The notes under the pieces: generated by a model | Database searches by the model: none | What the model saw: only the letters and a program-made list of their open reading frames with translations | What the model was told of the DNA's origin: nothing | Position numbers and translations under genes: made by a program | DNA from: Datisca glomerata | Lineage: Eukaryota > Streptophyta > Magnoliopsida > Cucurbitales > Datiscaceae | Assembly (NCBI GenBank): GCA_003255025.1 | Contig: QANY01008651.1 | Coordinates: 434,001 to 498,000, forward strand | DNA length: 64,000 nucleotides | Direction: 5' to 3' | Shown: in pieces, positions 1 to 12,315 of the stretch | How positions within the stretch are numbered: the first letter of the stretch is position 1 | Layout of the letters: each line of letters opens with the position of its first letter

Positions 1-338
1 TTGTAATCTGTACCCGTGAAGCTTTTTCTATAAGCATTAATTTAAATGTTTTTACAGCACAATACTTTGAAGGAAATTTAAGAAGTGTTTCTGGTGTATG
101 ATTATGAGAGCTGTTATACTAACTGTAGAAGATAAATTTGTTCTCATGAGAGCTATAATACTTGAAACCACTTATTAAAAAAGGCTTCATTTTGAGTGGC
201 TGTACCTGTGTATTACCTCATCTCATTTGGCCATTTGACCATAAAACAATAATAGCTTTGTATTCTGATCCTTAAACAATGTGCTTATCCTCGTTTGTTT
301 GTTTCCTCAAAACAAACCTTAGTGATGCATTGTTGACA

Positions 339-3300
339 ATGCGATTGTTTTGCTGGCAACAGCTATCACTTCTTATCATCATTCACCTATTTCATCTCAG
401 CAGAACAAACCACTCCATCGATGGTGGTATGTTTTCCCCCCTTCTAATTTTATTATCATTGGTGTAAAATTCAACTCTTGAAATTTTAATCTCAAATACT
501 TTGGATTCTACTCAATATGCATTGATAAGGATGATTTCTTTACTTGAAAGCTCAAAGATCTGGAATGAAACATAGTGGAATTAGAATATGCTAATACTCT
601 GGATTAAAAATGTTGGAAAGCAATCTAATGCCCCCAATATTTATTGAAATCTTGTTGATTTACTTTGAATGTCTGTCATTTTGTTTCACGATTAGCTGAC
701 GCTTTATTCCCGCCCAAGCCTTTTGATGATCGTCAACAGTTTATTGGTAGGACAGCAAGATATCCATGCCTAAGACAAAAGGCATGTTTTAATTGTTATA
801 AACAGAACGATCCAGATTCAGTTTCTAAGTAAGTTCACTCCTCTCTCTCTCAATTATTAGTTATTTGCTTAAAGTATTGGACTTGATTGGTGATTCATTC
901 CTTGACATGTAACAGGTCTCTCGGAATCTATACATCTGATCTACAAGATAATATATCCAACTTGTCAATATATAATTCAAAGTTTTCCTCCTCATGCTCT
1001 TCAATTGAATACCACAATAAGATTTTTGAATTAAAAAGGAGGAAGATATCAGCGGAAGATGGCGAAGAGAGTAGTGTTCCCACTTTAACCCCATTGAAAG
1101 AACCTTATGCTAAAAAACCGAGAAATGAGAAAGTCGGAGGCATTGTTGGTGGTGTTGGTGCAGCTTTGGTTATCATAGTCATCTTGGTCCTCGTGTATGT
1201 CTGCTTGATGCGTGTCAAAAAATTTATAAGTCGAGCTTCTGAGACAACATCGACTTCGCCATCGCCTCCTGGTAAGTTTAGCTTAATTTCCATGAATTCT
1301 AATTTTGTTGTAATTTATCATGAGTTATTTAACTACACTTGCCTTGTTGATCTATTTGACATATGCTCCTAAGTCGCAAGCAAATACACGAAAAAGGTTA
1401 TAACTGTTTTTGTAGCTTGAGGGCTTACTGAACTAGAAAATTGGATTTCGGAGATTGAAAATGAAACAAAAGGAACACTTAAGACTATGTCACCTAATAC
1501 AGTTTTCATCTAGATCGATGTTTTTCGTTGATTTGAAGATGTTTTTTGGACAGAGACTTCATCTTTTAGTAGGGAACAAAGTTTAATTTTGTTTCAACGT
1601 GTAAATTTGGTCATGTTAGAGAAGAATAGTAGTCTGAGTAATCTGGATCATTTCGATCATGTCTTATAATGTACTACACATACAAAGAATTTCATTTTTC
1701 TGAAAAAATAGTTGATGCCGAGATTTGTTTGTTCTTCCTTTTGTATACTCTCACAGCAGTTGATACAGAAAGAGGGAACTCTTCCCCCTTTGATTGTGCT
1801 GTCTCCCCTTATGACCCACAGAATTTCAGGCAACTTTCAGTCTTGGAACTAGAACAAGCTACAAGCAATTTCAGTAAGAATAATATCATAGGTGAAGGTC
1901 GATTCGGTATGGTTTACAAGGGATTGCTTCAAGATGGGTCTATTGTGGCCATCAAAAGGCGTATACATTCCTTGACTCCACATTTCCTCCATGAGGTAAA
2001 CTTATATAGAATAATTATGAATTGAAGCAATATAATATCTTCATATGAGATACCTTCTTCACAAAGGCATGTTTTTTGTAGTTTGAAAATCTGTTTCGGT
2101 AGAAAGTCTTTGCAACTGCGTTGAGTTGATGATCTACAGGTAAAACACATTGCTCGTGTACGCCACACGCATCTTGTCAGGCTTATTGGTTATGGTGAAG
2201 ACAATTGTCAACAACTACTTGCCTACGACTACATTCCCAATGGAAATGTTGGGAATCACTTATATGGTACTTTCCATCTTCCTATTTGCTAAAGTAATTT
2301 TGGAAAAGTGGTCCATTTCTGAAGTCAGTTTGAAAAAAATTGCCCCATTTTTAAGTCACTTGAATTTTGAACCCAAATGAGACGCTAAAGACTGCAATGT
2401 CCCTCATTAACGCGTGTCCTCTATCTGGATCGTGCTAGCCGAGGGTCTAGTCAATGAGCGTGCAAGTAGAAGACCTCCCAACCAAACTAGATGCCCTCAT
2501 CTAATTGGAGACTGCAAGAAGGAAAACCTAGCTACTTGAAGTGATCAAAGTAGTCAGTCCCCAAACAAAATCAAAGGGTCTAGTCTACTTACAGACTTCA
2601 AGTGGCAAAACTTTCTTTTGCTAGTTGACAGCATCCATACCAAATCAAATGTTATTAAGGGCATTTTTTGTCTTTTCACATGTCATTGGCCTGACGATGA
2701 GGTAACAAAAATATTTTTGATATGGACCACATTTTTAGAAAAATAGCCCTATTCCCTCCTATACCCCTTTCCTCTCTATCTCCTCACTTCAACTACATGA
2801 TTGATAAATCAGATAATGAAGGTCTACTGGCCGGAAAGTTGGACATGAGGCAAAGATTATCAATTGCATTGGGTGCAGCCAAAGGTAATCCTGCTAAACT
2901 AATTCTCCTTTCTTCTCATCCTGCTTTGAATTTAAGATATAATAGTAATATCCAGTGATGATGATGCATAATGGATCAGGCCTGGAATATCTTCACAATT
3001 TGGTACCTACCTTTCTGCACATGCATTTCCAAACAAGTAACGTTCTTGTTGATGAAAGTTTCGTTTCAAAGGTTTCTGATTATGGACTTTCTAGATTGAC
3101 ATCTGAAAGTGATCTTTCCGGATCATCTTCATCCACGGACTGCTTTCTCGATCCAGAGTAGGTAATCTCTCTCTGAATCATGTAACTCTGATACACAATG
3201 ACATTAATGAATAACACCTTCCTTGTGAATTTTACTTTTATCGTTCTATCATAAAGGTTTCTGCTTCTTTAGACTAATTTAGCAGGAAACATTCCTTGCT

Positions 3301-3951
3301 GACATGTTACACAAAGTTCATAATTCCCAAGTCTAAACCAAAATGGCAATTTTAACTCTTACTCTTGGACATAAATGTGTTTGATGTACTGTTTGATATT
3401 TTCTTGAAGGTTAGATTTGTCAATAAAATTTTCGGATAGAAGTGATGTATACAGTTTCGGGGTCTTCTTACTGGAATTGATCAGTGGACGTGAAGCGCAT
3501 AACCGGTCAAACCGGTTGAATTCGGGGGAAAATCTAGTATTCAAGGTAACAAGTTTCTCTACATTATAGTAGTCTTTGGTTTGTTTTTAAACCATCCACC
3601 AATCAATCTAATTGGTTTTGCTATAAGTCAGTAACGTGTATTCTAATAGAACAATAGTGTACAAGGCAAATTGGAACCTGAAGTTAGTGTTGAAATTTAT
3701 CGTTGAAGGCTAAGAACAGCATCAGCTTCGAGGAGTTTGTTGACAAAACATTAGGAGACACCTCTTGGTCAGCCGCGAGATCGATGATGGAGTTGGCTCT
3801 TATATGTATCGATGCTAGCTCAAGAAGACCGTCAATGAGGATTGTTGTTGAAGAGCTAGAGCGGATACAAGAGGGAGAAATAGGTCATTTTCACTACGGG
3901 ATCGAAGAGGATATTGGTACGGTAACCCTAGGGAGTGAACTCTTTAAATAA
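339..3951 (+). CDS. Receptor-like protein kinase, probable pseudokinase (9 exons)
   Basis: Predicted plasma-membrane receptor-like kinase of about 523 residues. Exons by GT-AG sites and continuous phase: 339-426, 696-828, 916-1271, 1757(or 1760)-1995, 2140-2266, 2813-2884, 2980-3157, 3410-3545, 3709-3951. Exon 1 encodes a signal peptide (MRLFCWQQ, then a Leu/Ile-rich core). Exons 2-3 encode a short Cys-containing ectodomain without LRRs and a membrane helix (GGIVGGVGAALVIIVILVLV) followed by basic residues. The kinase domain has a glycine loop (GEGRFGMVYKG), VAIK lysine, N-lobe HLVRLIGYG, SDVYSFG, and the late Arg in SSRRPSM. The catalytic loop reads HMHFQTSN instead of HRDxKxxN, so the Asp and Lys are missing, and DFG is DYG. 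Signalling is therefore probably by scaffolding or allostery (inference). An in-frame ATG at 279 exists, but 339 gives the better signal peptide. No premature stop was seen. I do not recognise a specific named orthologue. Confidence 0.8.
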
Positions 3952-4105
3952 GCTCCGTCCCGCCGGTAACATTCATTTATACAAGAAAGGGGTGAACTCT
4001 TTATAATTATTGTCTATATAGAACGTTATTGGAAAATATTTAGCTCAAATGGAAATGGTGAAAGGGTTGAATTTCTGCCTTTGAAAACGGATTTACTTCC
4101 CCAGG

Positions 4106-5660
4106 TTTTTTTTTGTCAGGAAGAAACTATATTAATCACCAACAGAGTCCACAATCAAAGAAATACACAAGGGAAAAGGGCGCAAGGGCGCATAGCAATA
4201 CAAGTATAGTTCACCGTAGCTCCTAACGTAGCAAATGCATGTGTGCCATGCAATTGTTATCCCTAGAAGTATAAATAAAAGCAGTAGACTCATAGAATTG
4301 CCGATGATACAAAATATCATGAATAGGAGAAAGGAGAGTTTCATCCTTGCTGCAGTGACCATTAATCATATTGACCAAATTGAGAGCATCCGAATGAGTA
4401 GAAATTTCGGAATGACACCAGATTCGGCTCTCTTCTAAAGCCCCCCACCATAGCCAAAGCTTCACCAACAGCAGCATTCATCATAGAATCCATTATTCGA
4501 AAACCTGCAGCAATAACTAAATTAGCAGAATTGAGCAAACACCAGCCAATGCCGCATGTGTTAGAAGAAGAGAACCAAGTCGCATCCGTATAAAATTTCC
4601 AAGATGAATCGGAATTATCTTGGTTCAGCTAGGGAGTAAACCAAGCCAACCTCAAGAACATCTCTTGCTATTTGTTTCAAAATATCGTAAGGAGAAGTGT
4701 CAACACCATTGAAAGCTCTATTGTTCCTTGCTTTCCAGATTCGCCCAAGCCCTGTAATGATCCATTTTAAGCAGTAATCCCGTAATGATCCATTTTAAGC
4801 AGTAATCCCGATCTGACGTAGGGAGATTTTGAATAAACCATACCCAGCAATCCAAAAAATCTCTACTCGGAATCTCCATAGATTTAAAATTAAGAGGGGA
4901 GCCAAAACAAATTGATTGGCAAAAGGGCATTTAAAGAAAAGCTGAACACAACTATCAATCTCTATCAGACAGAATGTGCAGTAAGGCGATAGGTTCATCC
5001 CCTTATGTATTAAATTACCTTTGACAGCAATGTAGTTGTTCATTATTTTCCAGATAAAGGATTTGAGCTCAGGACGGATCTTCAGCTTCCACAGACATGC
5101 TCAAACAGAGTTTATATTATTAGTTGAGCTATAAGCCCTCCGGATTTTTACCAATAACACCATCTCTCCTTAAGTCACGAGCTACATGATAGTCTGACTT
5201 AACCGAAAAATGTCCAGACTTGGTGAAAAACCAAGAAATGCTGTCCTCCTTCCCATACTTACTAACTGGAATCTTAAGGATTAGCTCTTTATCTTCTATC
5301 ATAAAAATAGTATTAACTTTACTAACATCCAACCCATTCCTATCATGGAGCATAAGTTCCTTAACAAGAAAAAACTCATTTCTTTTGGGAGTAAGAACCT
5401 TAAAAGTTGATGGGTTAGGTAACTAAGGATCATCCCAAATCCGAACTGAGTTACCATTGCCAATATTCCAATACACTCCATGAGCCAAGATCTTTCTACC
5501 CTCCAATATGCTTCTCTAACCCCAAGAGGGTTTATAACCCAGCTTGGCAGCCATGAAGTTGCCATTTTTAAAATACTTGCATTTAAGAAAATTGAAAAGG
5601 AGAAGAGCTTGGTCAGTTAATAATCTACATCCTTGATTAGGAAGCATAGCCAAGTTAAAG
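4106..5660 (-). mobile_element. 5'-truncated L1-type LINE relic 1 (ORF2 C-terminal part)
   Basis: Remains of the ORF2 protein of a plant L1 retrotransposon, read leftwards. Recognisable pieces in protein order: the post-RT region near 5565-5300; a linker near 5353-5129 with the usual W-F-x-x-SGHFSVKS pattern; a zf-RVT zinc-binding block at 5043-4900 (CTFC, then an H/C pair in LFFKCPFA); and a decayed RNase H-like segment at 4480-4225. Stops and frameshifts break every block, so it is dead. A nine-T run at 4106-4114 fits the poly(A) tail of a minus-strand copy and marks its 3' end, about 150 bp downstream of the kinase gene. Endonuclease and RT core are absent, as expected for 5' truncation. 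Confidence 0.78.
4755..4810. repeat. Perfect 28-bp tandem duplication inside LINE relic 1
   Basis: Two identical adjacent 28-bp copies (4755-4782 and 4783-4810), each beginning taatgatccatt and ending taatcccg. There are two copies only, so it looks like a recent local slippage or repair duplication in dead LINE sequence. Confidence 0.95.
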
Positions 5661-7059
5661 AGAGCAAGATCTTGTTATCAGTTATAAATCTATGATTCAT
5701 GCCTTATATTGATTTATTCACTCTACATATTCTTCTTTTATGTAATGTTGCATTCATATGACTAAAGCTGATTTAAAAGCTGTTCCAAGTGTATGTGTTG
5801 CAAGTTGATATATGCATCCCCCCCCCCCCTCTCTCCCATCAAGTTAGTGTCAATTATTCATTCTCTCTTTTTTTAATGTAAGAAATGAACAGGAGGAGGG
5901 ATAGACCTCACGACTCGACAGAGAACATGCGTTCACTCATCATGACGTTGATATCCGATCTCTCTTTATTGAACATATATGTTACTTAGATAATTAGTTT
6001 TAAATAGTCAAATTAGAAAGGGAAAGCAATGGCTAGCATAAGCGTAGACAATTGACTTCTTTCACTGATATGGTTATGATTATTTTTGACAAATAAATTT
6101 CATTAAACATGGACTTACCCACCTATGGACCACGTCAAAACTTAAGCTTCTAGGTTATGACCCCAACAAATCTCGCTGAACCACTAAAAACAATCAATAG
6201 GTGGGTAATATTATGCATAGCTATTAGGCATTTTTTTCTTACAATACCTCGTTGAGAAGGGTAAGATCAAATTTGATGGGAAGTCTATCCAACTCCAACA
6301 ACAACCATTGTTCCATTGAACCTCTCTCTTCACATTTATATGGTGTACTAGTTGACTCGAGTTATCAACTTATTTCATGCTTATTTGTAGCAAAAAAAAA
6401 TGAAGCACCAAGCGGTATGAGTAAAATCAAATAACATAATTTCAATCGACAATTTTTATTTAAAGTAAGACCATTGAAATATCATTCAATATTTCAAATT
6501 TGACAAAGTTACACGGATAATAAAAGGTTAGCTTTTCCAGACTACTGGCTAAGAAAATAATGTACCATTTAAGATCTAAAAAACCGGCATGAAGTTTTTT
6601 TTGAAAGATTGCAACTGGCACGCATATTCGTCTTTGGATGGCGGTTATTCAATGTTACACTTGATTCATGTTTTAAAAAATTAAAAATAATATGCTAGAT
6701 TTGCCTTTTCCTGTTTTTGAGTGCGCATCATTTCAAACTAATTTTTATTAAGGTAAGAAACTTTCTAATAAGTCAACCTTTGAGTGTTTTTTAACATTTA
6801 ACATTTTATAATTTTTACATGAATTAATAACAATTATGACTGAAATATATAATCTTTAAGTATGAGTATTGAAACTTAATTAACTTCACTAATTTATTTA
6901 GTCACATTGAGTAGAAGAGCTCAATTTACAGTTGCTATAATTAATATCTAACTTTTAGATAAAGTTGGTGATAAGAATAAATAAATCCACCATTGTACTA
7001 GTTAGGTTAACGACTGTGTAGCATCTTCATCATCTAACTCCACTCAAAATATTATTAAA
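5661..7059. other. Non-coding AT-rich spacer
   Basis: No gene-like reading frame is supported. It holds a run of 12 C followed by a short CT tract (5818-5836). The rest is ordinary AT-rich intergenic sequence between two LINE relics; I see no repeat family or RNA gene here. Confidence 0.6.
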
Positions 7060-8720
7060 ATAAAAAAGTCAACAAATGGTAACATAAAAAATAAAGCAAT
7101 AGAACTTAATGGAAGGCCGGTTAAAAATTGTCATAAATAAAAGAAGAGCAAAAAAATGCCATAGTCCACCACTATGTATGAGTAACCATATCGGGAGCTC
7201 TAGATGCATAATTTGCAACCTCATGACTCTCCCGGTAAATATGCGTGAAACAAAGTCCATCTGAGAAAATAAACTCTTACACATATCCCAAGTAGGGAAC
7301 CAATCCTAATGGACTTTCGGGACCTGAAATGAAAAATGACCACAAAATATACATAATCGAGGTGGATAGCAAAACAACATTTCACAAATCCTCTAGAAGA
7401 TACAAAAGGGCCTCCATCACCGGCAATGGGGCTACAGAAAGTCACGAGGCTATAGCAGGATGACTCGAAACCTGAAGTCGGAGAATAGTCAACTACTCAT
7501 CAATCGAATTATGCATCGTGTTAGTGTCGAGTAAGTTTGTGTCATGACAGAAGGCCAAACCAAGAAAAAAGCTTTAGTAAAAACATGCTACTTACCCTCA
7601 AAGTGGTTTGGCTCCTAAGAAACCACACAACCCAGAAGATTGTAATAATGGAAGTCCTTTAAAGATCCTTCAATTGTGTGATAAAAGATATATTCATCAC
7701 CTGATGCCATACCCAAAAGTATTCAATACCGCATCCTACTGCCCACGAGCAAAAGGAAACTCTATAAAGAGATGTCATAAATCCTCATTCGTAGCACAAT
7801 GAAGGTGATGACATGAAGGAAAATTATAACCCGAGCACGCAACATAGAATTAGTAGGAATCTTCTCATGAAATAAGTGGTAAGTAAGGGCAGACCAAGAT
7901 TGTGAAGTAAACAACATCTAAATATGCTTACCCTAACTAACTGTATTCTGAACCTCAGAAAGAGAGGCATGGACAGCCATACAAGACAACGCCAACCAAG
8001 GAGCGCATCAAACCAATGAGACTGGATTAGAGCTCAACATCATCCTCTTAATAGATGAGAAGAATAAAAAGACGCAGGAAGATACCAACCCATTGAATCA
8101 ATGTTCACATCTCTCACAAGAAAATTCAAAGAAAGTTTTAACAAATGACGGTAATCAACCAAATCAATTAACGGAGTTTCTAGCCTAGCCATTTGTTCGT
8201 CCAAAAATGAATCTTAGAATGACGACCAACCAACCACCTAGACTTGAGTATCAAAGGAGAATAGATATACCACAATCTCAGTCTATGATCTTGAGTGAAG
8301 TAAAGGGCATGAAGGAAAGTAAAAGCCATAGGACCTCCATCAATCAACAATCTTCAGTGATATTTTTCAATATTGTCTTTTTAAGAATGCAAACGTTTTT
8401 AATGCGAAGACCACCTACCCTTTTCAGCTTGGAAGAACACCTCAAAACCACTAGTACGAGTTTACAAATATCAAGCAAACCCGTCCTAAAGAAGTTTCTA
8501 ATAGCAATATTTAAATCATTTAAAAGAGAAGAAGGATAATGATAAACTTGAAAGAATCGTAGAAATGAACCTTAAATCAACAAGTTAATGAGATATAACA
8601 TGTCAGCCATGGATAAAGTAGAAATATTCTTTATTTTATCAGTCCAGTGATCAATCAAAGATACTACGCACCAATAAAAAAACTTCTTGGACATTTATCA
8701 TGAAGGTACCATAATGAGGA
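7060..8720 (-). mobile_element. LINE relic 2 (ORF2 C-terminal half, heavily decayed)
   Basis: Read leftwards, short stretches follow the order of a plant LINE ORF2 C-terminus. A post-RT segment with a GGLRIKN block lies near 8460-8400, a zf-RVT-like stretch (EDLWHLFIEFPFARG) near 7780-7720, and an RNase H tail with a VANYASRAPDM block at 7230-7160. Frames change repeatedly and stops are frequent, so this copy is older than relic 1. The 5' limit is approximate; the endonuclease and RT catalytic core were not seen. The longest plus-strand frame here (8207-8539) is the antisense shadow of this relic. Confidence 0.62.
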
Positions 8721-10450
8721 ATATCCAAGAGGTGCCCTGACTAAATATAATTTTTGTTTGTGTAAACTATGTTCAAACTTTGGCACCCAAAAAAGATTTT
8801 GATGATGCAACAAACTTTATTTGTGACTATTCAACGATGAAAAACTCCTCCATATTTAATAATGGTATTGTAATCTACAAGAGGTTATTAGAGAGAGCGG
8901 TCATAATAAGACTGGCTTCCAATTTTAGGCACGTGGGGTGTGGGATCCACGTGTTTGAGAGGAAAAGAACAAAAGAGAAAAAGTAAAAAAATAAATAAAT
9001 TTAAAAACTTAAATTTTATAGTACCATTTGTTTAAAGTAAAATTCTATAGTATTATTGGTGTTAGTTATAAGATCTGACTTTTCGGTTAGTATACCAGTT
9101 ATAGTAAGAATAATTTTCTTTTATAGTCATTGGATTAATTAATTTATTACGTTAATTGACTTATAGTATACACTATTTTATCGTAAGCTATATATATTAT
9201 AGTATAGTGACTTTGTTGATATTTGTGATTGTCATTGATATATATATATATATATATTGATCATATTCTAAGTTTTATGTATTTATGTAGATAATAGCAT
9301 ATATATCCAAAGTTTGCTAAAGTCAATAGCGTGATATATTTTAAACTCTCAACCAATATTTAAAGAATAATACTAGATGTTAAAAAAGATTCAAAGTATT
9401 TGAATAATAAAAGTTTTTACCCAAAATATGTGGGTATGTTTATTGTGAATTTAAAGTCTAAATTGAATTTTGAATTTAAGCTTCAATAATTAGTCCCACA
9501 AAAATATGTTGAAAAAACCCCCCCCTAAATTCTTAAACAAAATTAGACGGTTTTTCGTCTTGAGTGGGAGGTTAAAAAAACCTAAATTCTTAGGCATTGT
9601 AGATTATCGGCAAAGTCTGGCAATAGATAGAAGTTCTTTTCTTTCTTTATGAAAACAACCATATTAAATTCTATAAATATTTTATAATTATGTAAGATAT
9701 CATTCTTTCTTCTGTTAAAGTTTCATAATTTTACGAATTTGTTTGGTTTAGAATAATAAATTCTATCGTTCAAAATCTCTGTTAAAACAAGAAATTTGGG
9801 AGCATACTACTTTGGCTTCGTGACTTTGTTTTCAGCCTAAAAACCTTTTGTTTGTGCCTATAAATTTTACGGTATATTTTCATAAGATGCATGTGAAATT
9901 CTATAGATTCAATAATTTTTAGATAAGATTTGATATCTCAAATGATTAGTTAAGTTTCAAAAAATGTGATCTCGGAAGTTCAACTTACCATAATTGTGGA
10001 CGATATCTCAAACCATATGCGAAAAATTCTAAAAATTTAAGGAAAAAATAATTTCCAGACAATTATTAGTGTCGGAACTAAGATTTGTAATTTTTTGAAT
10101 TTTATAACATTTATTTTTTTTCATGTTCTATAGAAATTTCGTGTTCTTTATTCACTTTGTAACACCTTCAAATCTGACCAAAACTTACTTCGGGTTTCTA
10201 GTGAAACTTCGCATAAGCTAGATCAAATTTTTCAAAAATAATTCATTATAAACGAAGACAGAGCATTAAGTAAAACTAAATTTCTTAACAACTTTGAATT
10301 ACATCAAAGATTATTTGCTTAAATTCATATGAGAAACTAAAGAATAGTTGTTTGATGTTCAGAAATTCACAAGATAGTTAAAACTTAAAATACTTGAACA
10401 TCACATGAAAAGGAATTTTTTTTCTATCAAAATGACATTGCAAATTCTAA
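8721..10450. other. AT-rich spacer, no gene seen
   Basis: Very AT-rich sequence with a (TA)n microsatellite at 9239-9257. The part next to 10829 may include a decayed gypsy 5' LTR, because a primer-binding-like site starts there, but I could not delimit an LTR. Confidence 0.5.
9239..9257. repeat. (TA)n microsatellite
   Basis: Uninterrupted TA dinucleotide tract, about nine units. Confidence 0.95.
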
Positions 10451-10828
10451 GGAGAATGGATGAATAACTCGAACTCACGAGCCCTAAGGTATAAGTGTGG
10501 GGACTTAACCAATTGCGTCAACCCAACTTGTCACATGAAAAGAGAATTGAATCAATATAGAAGGCAAGTTCACGAAAAAAGATTCCTCCCCATAAATGTA
10601 ATTGTTATCTTTTTCGGCATAAGGAAAAAAGATACATCGAACCTAGACCAAGCTAAATAGTATGCAATCTTAATTACCCTAAATTATTCTCAGAGTGTAT
10701 TATGTTGGGCACCACACTGGTATCGAGTTAGCATTTTCTTCAAACTTTCTTTACTTTTACAGGTTGATGGTGAATCATCGAGTGATGCGTGGTGCAATCT
10801 TTGATTGTAAATTCTATGCATCTATGGC

Positions 10829-10848
10829 TTGGCACTGTTTATGGGGAA
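10829..10848 (+). other. Degenerate gypsy primer-binding site
   Basis: TTGGCACTGTTTATGGGGAA resembles the TTGGCGCCGTTGCCGGGGA-type site of Athila/Tat elements. A cleaner example, in reverse orientation, is at 51787-51805 in element E. Confidence 0.45.
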
Positions 10849-11780
10849 CATATACCCTCCCCCTTTAAAATTTTGATCTAAATTCACTGTACTCTTCGTC
10901 ACAACGGTGACTACTAGGGTCAATCGTGCGCAGAACGATCACTATGGGTGTATCCATCGACAATGATGCCAACTTTCTTGTGGATCCAACCAGAATCACA
11001 ATGCTAGATTGACCATTCCTGTCACAATCTTGCCACACCTCAGTAACCAGCTACACAACTAACCTAGATTTCCCATTCTTATCAGAAAAGGTGGAATTTT
11101 TAATTGAGGAGATCGATGACCTCAAAAAATGCAATGAGCCAGGACAGGCATGGTCGCAACCTAGATCACTCACCTCAGCATTGCCCAGTTCGTAGCCAAC
11201 TTCAAAATCCATGACAGAGCCATATCAACATGATATCACTCGACTTGCCGTTGTGAAAACCAGGGTCGCAGCCCGCCTTACGGATGCTCCTAAGAGAAGG
11301 CACCTCACAATGAGGTTAGGCGTGCAATGGTGGGTCAATGTTACTCACACCATTTGCGTTATGAGTCACACCACACCCTTTGACCTGGTTAGATACATGA
11401 TGAAGCTGAAACCCATAAATCTAGATAGAGGCACAAGAAAATGATGAATAATCGTGACATATACAAGCAAAAGGATGAATTGACTGAACAAATCAATGAT
11501 TTGTATATTAGAGTATCCAACCTGGACAATAAGGATAAGGATAAGAGCAATGCTTCATTCATGGTAGTAAAATGCCTTACCCAATCCCTTTCATGATAGA
11601 GATTAATTCTCAATCATTTATGAGAAGGTTCATCCTCTCGAAGTTTAAGATGTTCGATGGTACCTCAGACCACACAAGTCATGTCATACTTTACAAGCAT
11701 GTAATGTCAGGGGCCCACATCCCAGAAGACAAGCTCAAGCGAATGTTTCCCCTACATTTCAGCCTGAAATGAGTTGTGAT

Positions 11781-12220
11781 TAAGGGTGTTAATGGTTCAG
11801 TTCAGATCGATTTTCTCTAAATAAACCAAAATGATTCTGCTGAACCTAGAATGGCTCAAGAAAAATGAATCTAACTAAAGCGAACTAAAATTTACAGTTC
11901 TATTCGATTCTCCAATTCTGACTTATAATTAGTGAAAAAATGGTTTAAAATTTTCAACATGATATTATTAAAAAATAATAGAAAACTAAAGTTTCAGTTC
12001 GATATAAAATTGTATAATAAAAAAATTATTAAAAACTAGAGTTTCGATTCGTTGTGGTTCATTTTAGTTCAAAAGGTGTAAAACTTTCAGAACCGACTTA
12101 AAAATTATGTTCTTTATTTCTATTGAATTGAATCGATCTGAAGAACCCTATAGAACTTATCAAACTGATCATTTTCAGTTCAGTTTAGTTTGGTCGATTC
12201 AGTTCAATTTTTCACCTCTA
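11781..12220. mobile_element. Non-autonomous hAT-like element inside gypsy gag
   Basis: A 440-bp non-coding segment that starts TAAGGGTG and ends CACCTCTA (imperfect terminal inverted repeats), with GGTTCAGTTC-type motifs pointing inward from both ends, as in many plant hAT miniature elements. It is flanked by GTTGTGAT (11773-11780) and ACCGTGAT (12221-12228), which match at 5 of 8 positions and fit a decayed 8-bp target duplication. Removing it brings the two gag blocks together. Family assignment is inference. Confidence 0.5.
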
Positions 12221-12310
12221 ACCGTGATAACTTGGTTTAGAAGTTTGGAGCCTCAGACCATCCATCATTCTCCCAGCTGGCAACCCTCTTTATTGGCCAG
12301 TTTGAGAGTA

Positions 12311-12315
12311 GTATT
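12311..12315. repeat. Target-site duplication of copia A (partner 27325-27329)
   Basis: GTATT on the left and CTATT on the right of copia A: 4 of 5 bases match. With one copy removed, the gypsy gag frame reads straight across. Confidence 0.6.

Larger units (their letters stand above)
10829..12310 (+). mobile_element. Ty3/gypsy relic, left part (primer site and gag)
   Basis: 5' portion of a gypsy-type LTR retrotransposon. A degenerate primer-binding-like sequence lies at 10829-10848. After a long decayed leader, gag-like blocks follow: FKMFDGTSDHTSHVILYK (about 11650-11700), the start of the usual plant gypsy gag core, and WFRSLEPQTI then PSFSQLATLFIGQFESS (about 12230-12310), the WF..L..GSI.SF..L...F..QF pattern of the same domain. 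An hAT-like insertion (11781-12220) separates the two blocks, and copia A interrupts gag at 12310. The right part resumes at 27330. Many stops; inactive. Confidence 0.68.

Noticed and set aside
279..338. Upstream in-frame ATG as start of the kinase gene
   Set aside because: It would add 20 residues in front of a good signal peptide that begins at 339.
8207..8539. 110-codon plus-strand open frame as a gene
   Set aside because: It is antisense to recognisable LINE ORF2 sequence on the minus strand and has no domain of its own.
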